A stretch of DNA of 64,000 nt. Source: Cubamyces lactineus. Its lineage: Eukaryota > Basidiomycota > Agaricomycetes > Polyporales > Polyporaceae. Where the stretch lies: positions 1,922,001 to 1,986,000 of the forward strand of contig JACDTU010000001.1 in the NCBI GenBank assembly GCA_022376465.1, read 5' to 3'. Shown piece after piece: positions 1 through 11,719 of this stretch (positions are counted from its first letter, which is position 1; every line of letters starts with the position of its first letter). Both the position numbers and the translations under genes were made by a program. Under the pieces are notes generated by a model, which saw nothing but the letters and a program-made list of their open reading frames with translations, was not told the DNA's origin and did no database searches.

Positions 1-40
1 GAACTCACCATTCCCCGACTGTTGGCTCACTATTTCGTAG

Positions 41-1539
41 ACGCGCGAAGTTGCACAGGCGATTGCTGAGAAAGATTTCCCGAAAGCGATGTCGCTCCGT
101 GATCCGGAGTTCTGCGAGAGCTTGGAAGGGTTTTATGCCACAGCCGTGCTCGAGACCGAGCCAAAGCTGCCTCACCACCTTGTAAGCTGCACCTTCTGCG
201 CCGTGTCAGCATCGTACTTACACAATGACAGCGTATGCGCGTAGCCATCATGCAGTAAGTTGTTGAAGACAGGACCGGTTGAACTTCTACTCACAGCGTG
301 CTCAGTGTGGGCGCACCGGCTGGCGGTATGAATGCCGCAACTCGGGCGGCCGTCCGCTACTGCATCCGCCAGGGCCACAAGCCATTCGCGATCCACAACG
401 GCTTTGTAGGTCTGCTCGACGACAACGTGCACCAGCTCTCCTGGCTTGGTGTCGACAACTGGATGACCCGCGGCGGGTCCGAGCTCGGCACGAACCGCAA
501 ACTGCCCGATATTGACCTCGGTGCTGTGGCAGCGAAGTTCCAGCAGTACAACTTCCACGCGTTTATCATGATCGGCGGCTTCGAAGCGTTCACCTCGCTG
601 CTCTTGCTCGAGCAAGGCCGGAAGCACTATCCGGCGTTCAACATCCCGATGGTGCACCTTCCCGCGACGATCTCGAACAATGTGCCGCTGACGGAGTTCA
701 GCCTGGGAAGCGATACGAGTTTGAATGCGCTCGTGGACGCGTGCGATGCGATCAAGCAGAGCGCGTCGGCCAGCCGGAACCGTGTGTTCGTTGTTGAGAC
801 GCAGGGAGGCAAGTGTGGGTACATTGCCACTATGGGTGCTCTTGCGGTATGTTCCTTCTCTTGTACAGCAGTTCACCGCTATAGAGGCTCATGCTATGCG
901 ATAGACCGGTGCCTGCATCGTTTACACGCCGGAACGCGGTATCGACCTGGACATGCTAAGGAACGATGTGAAGTACCTGAAGCGCAGGTATGCGCTTGAT
1001 GCCAAGGGCAAGAGCGAGGGACGTCTTGTGCTCCGGTACGACCTTTGCCACTCCAATCACTGTCACACATGCTCAATGCTTCTACTTTCAGGAACGAAGT
1101 TTCCTCCGATGTCTACACCACGGACGTGATCACCAAGATGTTCAAGGAAGAAGGCGGCAAGCTCTTCGACTCCCGCTCCGCATCACTCGGGCACACACTG
1201 CAGGGCGGCATCCCCTCCCCGATGGACCGCGCCCGCGCGGTGCGGCTCTCGCTCAAGTGCATGGCGTTCATCGAGCGGCACCACCAAGAGCTGCTCAAGC
1301 AGCAAGCGCGCTCGAAGCAGGCCCCGCCCGAGTCCGCGGCGGTCATCACGATCCAGGGTACGGCCGTGCAGTGGGTGCCCGTCCAGGACATGGTCGAGCA
1401 TGCGGACATGAAGAATAGGCGCGGCAAGCATGCGTGGTGGGACGGTATGCGTGACCTCGTCGAGGCTCTGGTGGCGCGCCCGCAGATTTTGGCGAAGGGG
1501 AACAAGAACAGGGAGGAGACCGAGGTTGAGGCGCATTGA
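41..1539 (+). CDS. 6-phosphofructokinase, C-terminal part (5' truncated by window)
   Basis: Glycolytic enzyme converting fructose-6-phosphate and ATP to fructose-1,6-bisphosphate in the cytosol. Exons read as 41-181, 232-254, 297-846, 905-1035 and 1092-1539, giving one continuous frame with the stop TGA at 1537-1539. The C-terminal (allosteric) PFK lobe is recognisable: a glycine-rich [14 protein letters not shown] segment, then a GGFEAF stretch, [16 protein letters not shown], an ETQGGKCGY segment and a [14 protein letters not shown] segment. Eukaryotic PFK subunits are a tandem duplication of about 800-1000 residues. Only the second half is here, so the start and the catalytic lobe lie upstream of the window. 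Family assignment is firm; the first exon border at 41 is inferred from an AG just before it. Confidence 0.93.
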
Positions 1540-2076
1540 ATGAGTGAGATTTGGATTCGAAGTGTTCTTGTTGGAAGTGAAGATACAGGATAGAATGTAC
1601 TGTAGTCACTTGTAGAAATCAAATGCAACCCGACGGTAGAGTGCGCAAAGCAAAGCTATGGTACAGAATCCGTATCGCGGCTTCTGCGCGGTACACAAGT
1701 GCTCTGTCAGTAACTCCTAGCCGAAGAGAAGCCCAAGGCCGATACTCCCACAGAGGCCCCCACTTCAACCCGGGCCGTAGTGACGCGCGTAGGCAGTCAT
1801 GCATGCACTCTATCTCTATGTAGCCGTTCGGCCTACGTACTCGGGTGGCTGAACAAGCCTCCCCGGCCACCGATGTAAGCCAGCGCAGCTCGCCCGGGGC
1901 GCACAAATGACGAGGTTTAAATTCGAGGGCGCATGCGATGCACCTTGTACGGGCTCGATCCAGTATCCCAGAAAGCGTATAAAAGGTAGATGAAGCGATG
2001 TTACCAGGCAAGACAAGGAACCTCACTTGCAGACCACTTCGCCTCCTCTTTTGAATTCCCCGCTCAATCGAATAAT
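1540..2076. other. intergenic, phosphofructokinase to NmrA-like gene
   Basis: This 537-bp gap holds the 3' flank of the phosphofructokinase gene and the promoter of the NmrA-like gene. No coding segment or RNA gene is supported. A TATA box is annotated separately at 1978. Confidence 0.6.
1978..1985 (+). promoter_or_regulatory. TATA box of the NmrA-like gene
   Basis: TATAAAAG lies 99 bp upstream of the ATG at 2077, a usual core-promoter distance in fungi. Confidence 0.6.
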
Positions 2077-3307
2077 ATGTCGTCCGGCAAGAAGATCATC
2101 CTCGTCATCGGCGCCACCGGTGCCCAGGGCCTCGCGGTCATCGATGCGCTGTTGAAGCCTGCGGAGGACGGTTCACCGTCGCCGTACGCCGTCAGAGCGT
2201 TGACTCGTGACCCCACCGACCGGCGGGCGCAGGAGTTGGAACGCAAGGGCGTCGAACTCGTCAAAGGTCAGCAGCCTTCTCGCTGTCATGTTGTCGCGTC
2301 TTTGGCTTCGGGCTGACGGATGCATCAGGAGGAATCGAGGACCTCGATAGCGTGCTGGAGGGCATGCGTGGCGCGTACGGCGCGTTTGTCAACACGGACA
2401 GCTTCACCATTGGGGATATGAAGGAGGTCTACTACGGGATCCGCATCTTTGAGATCGCGAAGCAGGTCAAGACGCTGAAGCACTACGTGTGGAGCGGCCT
2501 CGACAACGTCTTCAAGGTTCGTCAGTCATTGTCTGGCATGTAGCTTCTTTCGTTTCTCACTCACCTCGACCGTTGAGCAGAAGACCAACTATAATCCAGA
2601 CTATTACGCTGAGCACTATACTGGGAAGTGCCGCGTGAGCGACTGGATGCGCTCGCAGGAGTCGGTTGTCAGCGAGGATAATATGTCGTGGAGCGTTCTC
2701 ACCACCGGTCCTTACATGGATATGCTCAACCTGGTGGGCATCCTTTTCAAATCATGCATTGGGATCATATTGATACCCTGTGGCATAGACCGTCTTTGGG
2801 CCTGTCAAGGTCAAGGACGACGGGACGTATGTCTTCGGCAGCCCTGTCGGTGCAGGACATGTACCCATGATCGCCCTCTCCGACCTGGGCTACTTCGCCC
2901 GGTACATCTTCGACAACCGCGAGGCGACGTCCGCCCAAGAGCTCGAGATCGCGACCGACTGGGTTGGCTGGGACTACCTCGTCAAAACGTTCACGAAGGT
3001 GACGGGAAAGAAGGCCGAGTACGTCCCGCAGACGGCCGAGGAGTGGCTCGCCCGCTACGACGAGCAACAGCTCAAGAGGCCGATTGCGGGTGAGCGGCCG
3101 GTCGGCGACGGGTCGACGACCGTGGCGGAGAACTTTGTCAAGTGGTGGAGGTTGTACCGGGACGACATCATCAAGCGCGACTTTGACTGGCTCCGACGCG
3201 TCAATCCGAAAGGCCATACGCTGGAGAGCTGGATGCGGGCGACTGGGTATTCGGGCAGCTTGATTAACGATTTGCTGAAGGACCATGAGGACCGGAAGGG
3301 CCTTTGA
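2077..3307 (+). CDS. NmrA-like family NAD(P)-binding protein
   Basis: Predicted Rossmann-fold protein of the atypical SDR / NmrA family, whose members bind NAD(P) and act as redox sensors or reductases; the substrate is not predictable. The N-terminus carries GATGAQG, the GxxGxxG dinucleotide-binding loop, after the strand KIILVI. Four exons are supported, with GT..AG introns after about 2264, 2515 and 2730. Later motifs are WSGLDNV, TGPYMDML and a C-terminal helical region with WMRATGYSGSLIND. The total is about 320 residues, normal for the family. The start is the first ATG after the TATA box. The stop TGA is at 3305-3307. It is not closely similar to the five Rossmann paralogs at 44.8-60.6 kb. 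Confidence 0.88.
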
Positions 3308-3635
3308 GTCGAGCCATAGAAACCGTTGCGAGAATGCATGTGTAGTAAGTGGGATTGCTTGAACGCGTTGCAATGAAAGTTCCTGTGTTGCTGCATGGTC
3401 TCCGAGTCTGGGCGTGTAGAATGAACAATTGCCATACGGGTGAAGCGCACGGGGGATGCCGGCGGAGTGTGAACTGAGTGATGGGTTGGGGATGGGCGTC
3501 TACTGACTGGCTGCTCCTGGCCTCTGCCACAACGCGCGCTGTGTTCGGCGAGAGAGATCGCGACTCGGCCACGCCCCTCTCTCCCTTTTTCCGCCAGCTT
3601 CCTCTACCCCGTCCTCTCTCGCGCTCTTCGCGCAC

Positions 3636-5101
3636 ATGGCCCCCGCAAACAAACACTTTGCCGTTCCCAAGGCTGGCTACGGCCGCCCAGAGCTCCCTGT
3701 CGAGCACGCCAATCCCCATCTCAGACAGCGTCCGTCGTCCTCCGCCTCCTCTCATCGTCCGAGCACTCATCTCTCGTACAGTCGACGCGTCTAAACCGCC
3801 TGCAGTCAAGTTTCAGGAGATCGTCAGGGATGGGCAATCGACTATCGTACGTGACGCGCGCGTTTTCGCTCCTCGATGTTGGCTGACAGACCGACGCAGG
3901 TGGGCAGGGTCAAGATCCCTACTGTATGTCCGCTGCGTTCTTCACGAATCAAAGCGCTATCGTCTAACACGCTTCTAGCCCTCCGGTCATGCCTTCATCC
4001 TCCGTAGACTAGACACTGGGGCCATTAGTCTGACAACCATGTTCCGCGCTGCATTCCCCACAGCCAGCGACGATGCGGAGAAGACTGAGACCAACTGGGT
4101 CAAGTTGTCCTTCGATACCTCAGGTGCTAACAAGTCGGGCAAAGCACGCTTCGCTGGGACATGGGTCACTCCTGAAGTGGCGCTTTATCTCGCGGACAGC
4201 TACGCTCTCGGCGCCATTATCCCTGCGCTCGCTGCTGCCGTACCCGATCCCAACACGACGTTCCGCCGGGCGCGGAATGCGCAACAGCCGACCCCTACCG
4301 CCTCACCAGCCGCTGAACCGGGTCCTGCGCCCGCGAAGCGTCGTCGTGAGGCCTCACCCGCGTCGCCGAAACCTCCAAGTGTCAACGCACATGCTGTATC
4401 ACCAACGAAGGAAGCAGCGGCTGCCCCGCCCTCGCCTCCGCCATCCCGTATAGCCTCTTCGCCTGCTCCTCGCCGATCGGCACGCCTGAAGAGCCCCGGA
4501 GTAGCTGTTGCTCAGCCAGCACAACCGCTCGTCGCACCTAAGACTCCTCGTACCCGTAAAGCCGCTCGGGAAGCGATGCCGACCCCAGCAGGGTCGGACG
4601 AGACAGCAGTTGATGAAGATGTTGCCGCAGCAGCAAAGGCCGCAGAGCCTGACATGCACGAAGATATCCGGGAGCAACAGGAGCTGATTGCGAAGCTGAA
4701 AGCTGACCGTGAGGCGGCGAAAGCACAGAAAGAGCAAGAGGAGGCAGAAGAGTCCGCTCCAAGCCCTAGCCAGCACGAGACAGAGAAAGCGTTGACGGAG
4801 GATGAGAGCATCAGCGCAAAGCGACCCCGAGAGGACGAACCTACAGAGCTTCGTTTCAACTTCAAGGAGCCTGGTCAGTCGGAAGTGGTTGGCGAGCGCG
4901 CCATTGCAACGAACAATAGGGTGCGACGGATGCTTTCCCAGCTTCCGCCTGAGCGCAAGTCGCTTGCGTGGGGCGCACTTGCGTTCGCCGCGGGATTGGG
5001 TGCTATGTACGTGCACGATCTGAATTATGCCGAGCGCTATTGGCTGATCGTACGATTTCCCCAGCTCCTTCCTGCCCAACCTGCAAGGAATGCTCTTCTA
5101 A
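3636..5101 (+). CDS. Bqt4-like inner nuclear membrane protein (APSES/KilA-N-type domain)
   Basis: Likely homolog of fission yeast Bqt4, an inner nuclear membrane protein that anchors telomeres to the envelope. Exons 3636-3729, 3782-3846, 3900-3923, 3979-5006 and 5065-5101 give 415 codons with no stop. The N-terminal APSES/KilA-N-like domain reads VKFQEIVRDG, then GRVKIPTPSGHAFILRR, LDTGAISLTTMFRAAFP and TWVTPEVALYLADSY. A long Pro/Ala/Lys-rich low-complexity linker and a Glu/Lys-rich predicted coiled coil (about residues 235-275) follow. The C-terminus is a single hydrophobic segment, LAWGALAFAAGLGA, with a short tail LPNLQGMLF, as expected for a tail-anchored protein. Splicing out 5007-5064 gives this ending; reading through would give an unrelated 60-residue tail. 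The first intron donor (GTCCGT) is non-ideal, so exon 1 is less certain. Confidence 0.8.
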
Positions 5102-7487
5102 CCGCGGAACCGTTCACGATCTCCTACATCGCCTTTTACGTGTATATTGACTGTCGACTGGACGGGTGTCCGACGCTCTGGTGTCCCCTTCCTGTTTATC
5201 GTTTCTTCTCTCCCTCGATCGATGCCCGTGTGCCATATACTCCCATACGATAGCGTAGGTACGTACGACCTCCGGATGACTGGCTGATTTCATGTCCACA
5301 TGACATACACCGCTGTATCATCCTCTCCTCCCTCCGTCTGTCTTCTTCCGCTCTCCTGCCCGCGAAACACCATACTTCCCCCGTCCGTTCCACGGCCTCG
5401 TCTCTCCCAGCTCCTCCGATCTTGCTTTCTCTATATCGCTATTCTCTTCCCATTCCCCCGCGTCCTCCCTATTATCCTGTCGTGTGTTTTACATATGTAG
5501 TTGTCGCGTCATGAATTGTCCTTAATGCCCCTCCGTTGAAGTATATGGATGACAGGATGGCAGGACGACCGGCTATGCCTTCTAAGGGACGGATGCTCGC
5601 ACGTCGCCCGCAACACCGCGTCCGTCCGGACCGTAGACGACGGGAGCATGGTGATATTTCGTATGTTCCTGCGGTCGCCCACTTACGTATCCCAGCGAAG
5701 AACTGGACAGGGGACACGCAGTGCCTTAGATTTATCGCAAGACGTCTCCATCTCGAGCTCGGTACCGAACGGCCTTCTGGACTGCGGCACCGCGGGAGTT
5801 GTGATTGGTGAGTTCCTGGCGCATCTCCTTCCCGCTATTCAGTGCTGACAGCGACGACCCGTGCATTTTGTTCAGGAGCTATGACTACGACGGCCTTCGA
5901 CGAAGCCTACGAAGACGGTCGGCGGCCGGTCGTCGGGATGCGAAAATACTACAGTATTTGTTCTCGGGTCCTTCCTCTGCACTTCGTGGATTGCGATAGT
6001 ATCAGCGGCTGGCAAGCCCAGCGGAAACCGTTCTCACTTACCGCCCACAGCGACAGTGCTCGGTCCCGGGCATCGCGGAACCTGCAAATTGGCTGTTGTA
6101 CCACGCTCTACGACGATGTGCAAGGTCCTACGAGGATCGACCCCGGGGCCCCATCAGCGAATATGGACGACGTTGCCGGAAGAGCGTCCCTGTGCCTGCG
6201 AATCTAATCTGCAGCAGCTTACTCGGCCGCCGTGCGCTGCGAGCGAAGAAGCGGTCATATGACGTGTTTCCCTCCACGGTGTGCAAGGGGACGCACTGAA
6301 TGTGCATGTGGCTTGGTGCTCAGGTCTCAGGGAGGCCCATCGGGTCGGTACCGAAGATGTGCGGGCCCATGGCCACGGGTGAGGAACCTGGTGTGAGTAC
6401 GCTAGATGCCCATCGGTGAGCGTACCATGCCTTACGTGCTGATATTGTATCTCTCAGCTTGGCTTATATGCCGCGCATGAACGGGCCCAAACCCTTCGTC
6501 GAGCCGTCGTTGTGGATGGTGCTGGCCCGTGTCCGTGGATGACGTACACAGCCATTTGCAACTTGAAGCTCTGCCAAGCCAAGACTGTCGGGACGCCTGT
6601 CCAAATACTGACGAGCCGTTGGTAGGCGGTACGGCTTGGTTCCAAGAAGACAAGAGAAGGCGTCCTGGAACGCAGCGTATATTTACCCAGAAGCTGTGGG
6701 ATACGTCGCTCCGTTCATGAAATCCCCTGCCGCTTGCGACCAGAGGCGCTGTGAGAGCGGGCCGCGCAGAGGAGCAAATGGACGAAGAGCTCGTTGCCAT
6801 GCCTCCTTCTGCCACTCCATGTTCGGTGGCTTCGGGGCTAATGCGTTGTTCTCTCCTTCCAGTCTCGTTTCCGTCTCGAAAGAAAGATGAATGGCATAGT
6901 CCCCGTTCCGGAAGATCATCCGCGGGATGTGTGCGCGCGCTGTGGGCAGCCCACGGCCGCTCTCACTGGCTAGTGTGGGCAGCCAAAGCCGGATTGGCAG
7001 CCAATACAGTCCTCCGCCCCTGCGTGGGGTTCGGCCCAGTCAGCACTCAGCGACGCACGCAGGGCCGGGCGCGTGCTATCGCCTCGCGGCTCTCACGCGT
7101 CGGTTCACACACCCAGCCCACTCACAGGGATGCGGAGTTCGATTTCGCGAAGACGGGTCGCGCTTCTTCCCAGAGGTCGGCTGGTCTGGAGACTTTGCCT
7201 GTGTGTGCACGGGTGGGCCGTGACGAGTGCTCAAGCACTCACGGCCCAAAGTCGGTATATCATGCGAAGCTCAACGCGGCGGAGGGGTTTCCCCTCCTCC
7301 CCCTTGTAAGTCCGTTTTCGTTTGCGTCCCCTCCTGCTCCCGTTCCGTTCGCCTGCACCGCTGCCGCCCCGATCCTGTTGATATCGATCCGTCGCCTTTG
7401 ATTCCAGTCCTATTCGGCGCGCCTGGAAGCGTCTGCCAGCTTGAGTGCTCGTGCTCAGCCTACGCCATCAAATGGGGCATCGCTATA
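5102..7487. other. 2.4 kb without a recognisable gene
   Basis: Only short open frames in several phases occur here. Some spliced-looking fragments exist, for example around 5880-5960 and 6470-6530 with plausible GT..AG neighbours, but none joins into a family I recognise. The stretch may hold a decayed gene, a lineage-specific gene or a long promoter. A hairpin-forming inverted repeat is listed separately at 7214. Confidence 0.5.
7214..7248. repeat. near-perfect inverted repeat (15-bp arms)
   Basis: Arms TGGGCCGTG+AGTGCT and AGCACT+CACGGCCCA pair perfectly, with a 3-nt bulge (ACG, 7223-7225) in the left arm and a 2-nt centre (7232-7233). It lies about 240 bp upstream of the DUF6534 gene start. 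Function unknown. Confidence 0.75.
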
Positions 7488-9588
7488 ATGACAATCTCGG
7501 TAGGCGTATTCCAAGGTTCTCCCGCGTCCAGAAAGCGAAGTGCTGAAGAGAGCTTGTTTGCTTTGGTAGGCGCACTTCTCATCGGGCAGATGATATCGAC
7601 CTTGTTCGTACTGTATTTAAAGTTGCCTCGTGTGGGCGCCACGGCCGCACGGCGTGCTGGTCGAGATCCGGCTGGACGATGCTCACGTCACTTCTTGCAT
7701 ACACAGCTTGTACGGGATCAGTACGCTGCAGGTACGCGGAGTGTTTCTCCGATTCCCAGTGCCGGCAGTGCTCAACTGGGCCGTTGTATAGACATATGTG
7801 TACTTGATCCGATTTCCACGAGATAGTCCCGAGCTGAAAATATGGGTAAGATGCTCCACCGCCTATCGTGACCATCGAAGAAACAGACTAAAGAAAGAGA
7901 TTCACGTAGGTCTTATTGGTATGGTGAGTACACGGTGTATGTGCGGGTACCATACCCCCTATAAATGTAAAGGCAGGGCTCTTGATTCGGTGAATGTCAT
8001 CCTCGGTACGTGATCTCGTTGTGGATCGTCCGTAGCTGCTCATGTTGATACGCTATCCTAGTTTGCCATGGTCTATACTACTGGGCGGTCAGCATCTCTG
8101 TACATCCTCAGCTCATCGCTGCTGATCGTGACTACCCTACATAGTGGGGTATGGTGGGCAATCCACCCGGTCAAGGCACGGCGAGTCATCAGTCTTTTGC
8201 TGAACGGTTTGTAGCGTACCACTTCTGTATGTTATCACCACGTTGACGAACCCGGTGCAGATCGTTCTTCGTGAGTCATCACTACAAGCCGACCCCTCTT
8301 GTATCCTCACGTGCTGGTAGGTCTCCGCGGTGCTCAATGTACGAACTTTCGTTGTCAGTCTGCAACCGTAGTAATCCCCATGACTGTGATAGCTCATCGT
8401 TGCCGCGGTCGTTCAAAGGTACGTTCGCTAACCTCGCAGGTTGTCATGGTGTCTCAATCCCTCAGGTAGCTTCTTCATCAAGCGCATTCATAAGTGTTGG
8501 TGACCGCATCCCGCACACCCTGATGCGCTGACTCCATACCAGTATGTCAGACGAGCGCGACACGAGTCGTTCTGCCAACGCTCCTGGTAAGGATTCATCA
8601 AACGAGGACAACTTGCTGAAGCTTAATATCCGGCACCAGTCTCTTCTTGTACTCGCCCATGTAGGCCTGGGCGCTGGTAAGTTCGTACGTTCTTCGGCAT
8701 CGAGCGAACGATTGAGCTCATCTATGCGTAGAGGCCACTGTTAAAGTGGTGAAATCTTTCCAAAGGCTGGTATAGTCTAAGCCTACTTCATGGGTGACGA
8801 TGCTCATCCGTAGGACAGCACTTCCCTCGATTCACTATCGTGGCTAGCAGTAAGTCTGCGCCGACTCGGTGTATGCGGTCGCACATCGACAACGTCATGA
8901 CCAACGTCCCCTAGTATCCTGCCGCGTTACCATACACGCTGCTCGCTGTTCTCTCCGACGCTTTCATCGCTGGCACCCTTATACAGTTGTCGCGAGGTAG
9001 GACACCGGATCTGGACAGGTGAGTCTTTCGTATGACCCGCCAATACACTTTAGAACTAATTACGCCCTCATAGCCCTAGACTACACACTTTAGCCATGGA
9101 AACGGTCACCTTCGCGGTGAACCGCTGCGTTCTAGTGACGTACGTTCTAGAGCATGATCTCTCTAGCTTGGAGGCTAAAGCCTGACTACCGTTGCGTGTA
9201 GTGTCGCAGCCTTGATACGATTGATTGTTGTGAGTTCTCTGACGACTTTCGGCTGTATACGGCCATTTATTCACGTCTCCCCAGTTCACTGTTGTTCCGT
9301 GGACGGCGTGGTTCATCGCCGCCGATTTCATCATGGGCAAACGTACGGTAAACACTCTGTGGAGATCGTTCTTGTGCCTGATTGATCACTGCAGTTTATG
9401 CCAACTCCTTCATGGCATGCCTCAACGCAAGGTCGTTCTTCCCCACGCCGCAAGCCTCGTTGGGCGACACCGCGATATTCTCCTCCGTGCCGGACATATC
9501 CGTCCGCTCGAACGGCTCTGTTGCCCCTGCCTCCTATTCTCCCACACCGCGGAGGCCTTCTTCGGTGCGTCGACTTCATTACAGGTAG
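7488..9588 (+). CDS. DUF6534 multi-pass membrane protein, intron-rich
   Basis: Predicted seven-helix-like integral membrane protein of the large basidiomycete DUF6534 family, function unknown. The frame runs across many short exons: 7488-7603, 7707-7731, 7792-7845, 7910-7923 (14-nt micro-exon), 7977-8005, a set in the 8058-8960 range, and a last exon ending at TAG 9586-9588. Diagnostic segments in order are GALLIGQMISTFLYGISTLQ, TYVYLIRFPRDSPELKIW, LDSVNVILVCHGLYYW, LLVLAHVGLGA with EATVKVVKSFQRL, a YPAALPYTLLAVLSDAFIAG helix, NRCVLVTVAALIRLI, and the family-typical end KLYANSFMACLNARSFF. The part between about 8090 and 8560 is the weakest, because phases there do not join cleanly. The gene is therefore either intact with an unresolved exon or mildly damaged in the middle. 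Confidence 0.7.
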
Positions 9589-10061
9589 ACGATCCTGCCT
9601 TAGGTTGACCGCTTTGCTGCGGAGATAGAGAGCGCTAAGCCTACCGGACATGGTGTTTTGCAAGACCAAGCTAAAGGGTGGTGTGGCCGGGTCGTCTGCG
9701 GTGGCTGAGCGGGACATTTGCCCCTGTCTGCTAGAGACGCGATAACGCAGAGTACGGCTGTCTGTGAGGACTCTGTAGCCGAAAGCAGCTTGGCGGTGAG
9801 AACGCTGGAACATAAAGAGCTAGGCGTGTCCACCGAAATAGAGCAACAGAGCTCAGCTTTGTATAGGTATCGAACACCGCGCGCCCAAAAATACCGCAAC
9901 AGCAATATCTCATGTTCGACGTCAGATTACTGTGGCATCTCGTACACTGAAAACGTGCATAAGATCGAGCTCACGCACGCTTCCTCGATTCCGACACGGT
10001 ACCGCTCCTGTCGGAGGACGCACCAGGTGACAGCACGGACACGAAGCTCGAAACCACACAG
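9589..10061. other. convergent intergenic region
   Basis: This is the shared 3' flank between the DUF6534 gene (+) and the kinase-fold gene (-). Short open frames only; nothing else is supported. Confidence 0.55.
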
Positions 10062-11719
10062 CTACGTAACGAGCACAGAGTTGTCGGGGGGCATTGCCTT
10101 TTCCGTGCCTTCGTCTTTCACGGGCAGCGTCTGCGGGCTCCGCGGGGGCGTCATGGCGAGATACATCGCATTGGACCCGCGCGTGAGGAGATTAATCCGT
10201 GCGACCCGTCCCGGGAGCGTGGTAGGGTCCAACAGGGCGTTCAGCCCAGCGAAATCCTCATGACCAGGCAGGGTGGCCAAGCTGGCTCTAAGGGTGAGAA
10301 TTGCGCGTCGACAGTACGGACGAGCCGATACTCACATGTTCTCGAGGGCCGGGAGTAATAGGAAGCCGTCGCGGAATGCGTCGTACGAGGAGAGGTCGTC
10401 CAGGGTGTATCGCGTATCGTCGAGGTTGAGAGCGCGGAGGAACGGCGAGTCGGCACCTTCGAGACGGGCAACTTCGGCTTTGAAGACTGCAGCCAGACTC
10501 GCGGTGTTGTCGTGGCTAGACATGGATGGCGAGAGCCAGGTCGGTAGCCGAGCGCAGCACCACAATGGACGGGTCAAGATGAATTGCCAACCCGTGACTG
10601 CAAGCTGTAGTTTACGTTCAGAGCTGCCGCACATTTGTCATGCAACGAGGTTCCTCACGATGTGAGTGGGGTTCTCAGGAGAAACGAAGATGTCTTTGAG
10701 AGCGAGCTCGTGGATGTCCAGTGAGAACGGTGCCATCTCTGGATCGTCGTCATCGAGCCCACGACATCGACCAGTCAGATCGCAAAGGAGACCGGCTATC
10801 CGCTCCACCATCACCCGGGACTCTTCGAGATCACGTTGATACGAAGCAGGTGCGTCCTGCGTGAACAGCATCCTACACGCGTCGAGTTCTCGCTGGGCAC
10901 AAGCCAGATAGTATGCCTTGGCGAAAATAAACGGTCCACGCTCCAACGGAAGCTTTGCTCGCCCATCGGCATAGAATGGCTTGCTCACGATTGGCCCGAC
11001 AGTAGCGTCTGAGCTGCCCGTTAAACTTCCGATCCTAGGGAACCTATGGTGGAAGACCTCGACCATCCAGCGCGCCAGGCTGGCAACAATCGTGCCCTGT
11101 TCCTGTGAAGACAGCTGGGGGAAGATAGCGTCGAGACTTCTCCCTGACGGCTGCCAAAAGTTGTAAGATGAGCCGGCAACATCGTCCTTCGCAATCAGCA
11201 CACACCTTCTCATAAACAACAAAACAAGTCTCATCCGTAGCGTTTCGGGACACAACGACAGCTGGGGCGGGAATAGACGTATGACGGGAGAGGTACCTCG
11301 AGGTTGCAGCCTTCACAACGCGGTGAGCCACTGAAGTTTAATTGTAAGTGTTCACATACCTCGGTCTCAACAATAGGCGCAGTGCTGTGGAAGCACGGAA
11401 GGCAGAGTACAAGTTCACGACCATCCGATAGGGATAGATCGTACGTCTTCCGTGTAACATGAAGTCAGTATGGCTTCCACTTATGTAGCTTTCCAGTTAA
11501 ACCGACCATCGTGTATTCATCTATGATGACAACAGTGTCAGCTGGGGAACACTCTCCGGACAGCATAATGTACGGCTCACCTTTCGTTGCCAAATGAGCG
11601 TGCTCGATGCCAGTACCGAGAGCCTCTGCTATGCTCGTTGCCACAGCGTCGCTTAGCATACCGGCTAGAGATTCTCTGTTATAGAGAGATGATGAGTATT
11701 TCTTCGCAAGCCACGCGGC
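10062..11719 (-). CDS. aminoglycoside-phosphotransferase / kinase-fold protein with altered catalytic motifs
   Basis: Member of the APH/choline-kinase-like fold family common in basidiomycetes; substrates are mostly unknown. Read from right to left, exons give AAWLAKKYSSSLYNRESLAG, then YDLSLSDGRELVLCLPC, VETE joined to AATSRYLSRHTSIPAPAV, VVYEK joined to PSGRSLDAIFPQLSSQEQ, FSLDIHELALKDIFVSPE and THI joined to LAVTGWQFILTRPLW. The C-terminal exon stops at 10062. The order matches the family: N-lobe, PAPAV hinge, YEK segment, catalytic loop and the 'TRPLW' element. The usual HGDLHxxN loop is replaced by LDIHELALKD and the DWE metal-binding motif by GWQ, so activity is doubtful. The first exon is unresolved: an ATG at 11809-11811 is possible only with a weak donor. 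A TGA at about 11472 has to be spliced out using another weak donor, so partial decay cannot be excluded. Confidence 0.7.

Noticed and set aside
172..876. 234-codon open frame on the minus strand
   Set aside because: Antisense to the phosphofructokinase exons, which have clear family motifs; the antisense protein matches nothing known.
10262..10310. tRNA-like start (GGGTGGCCAAGCTGGCTCTAAGG)
   Set aside because: It resembles a D-arm of a leucine or serine tRNA, but no anticodon stem or T-arm follows; the segment lies in an exon and intron of the kinase-fold gene.
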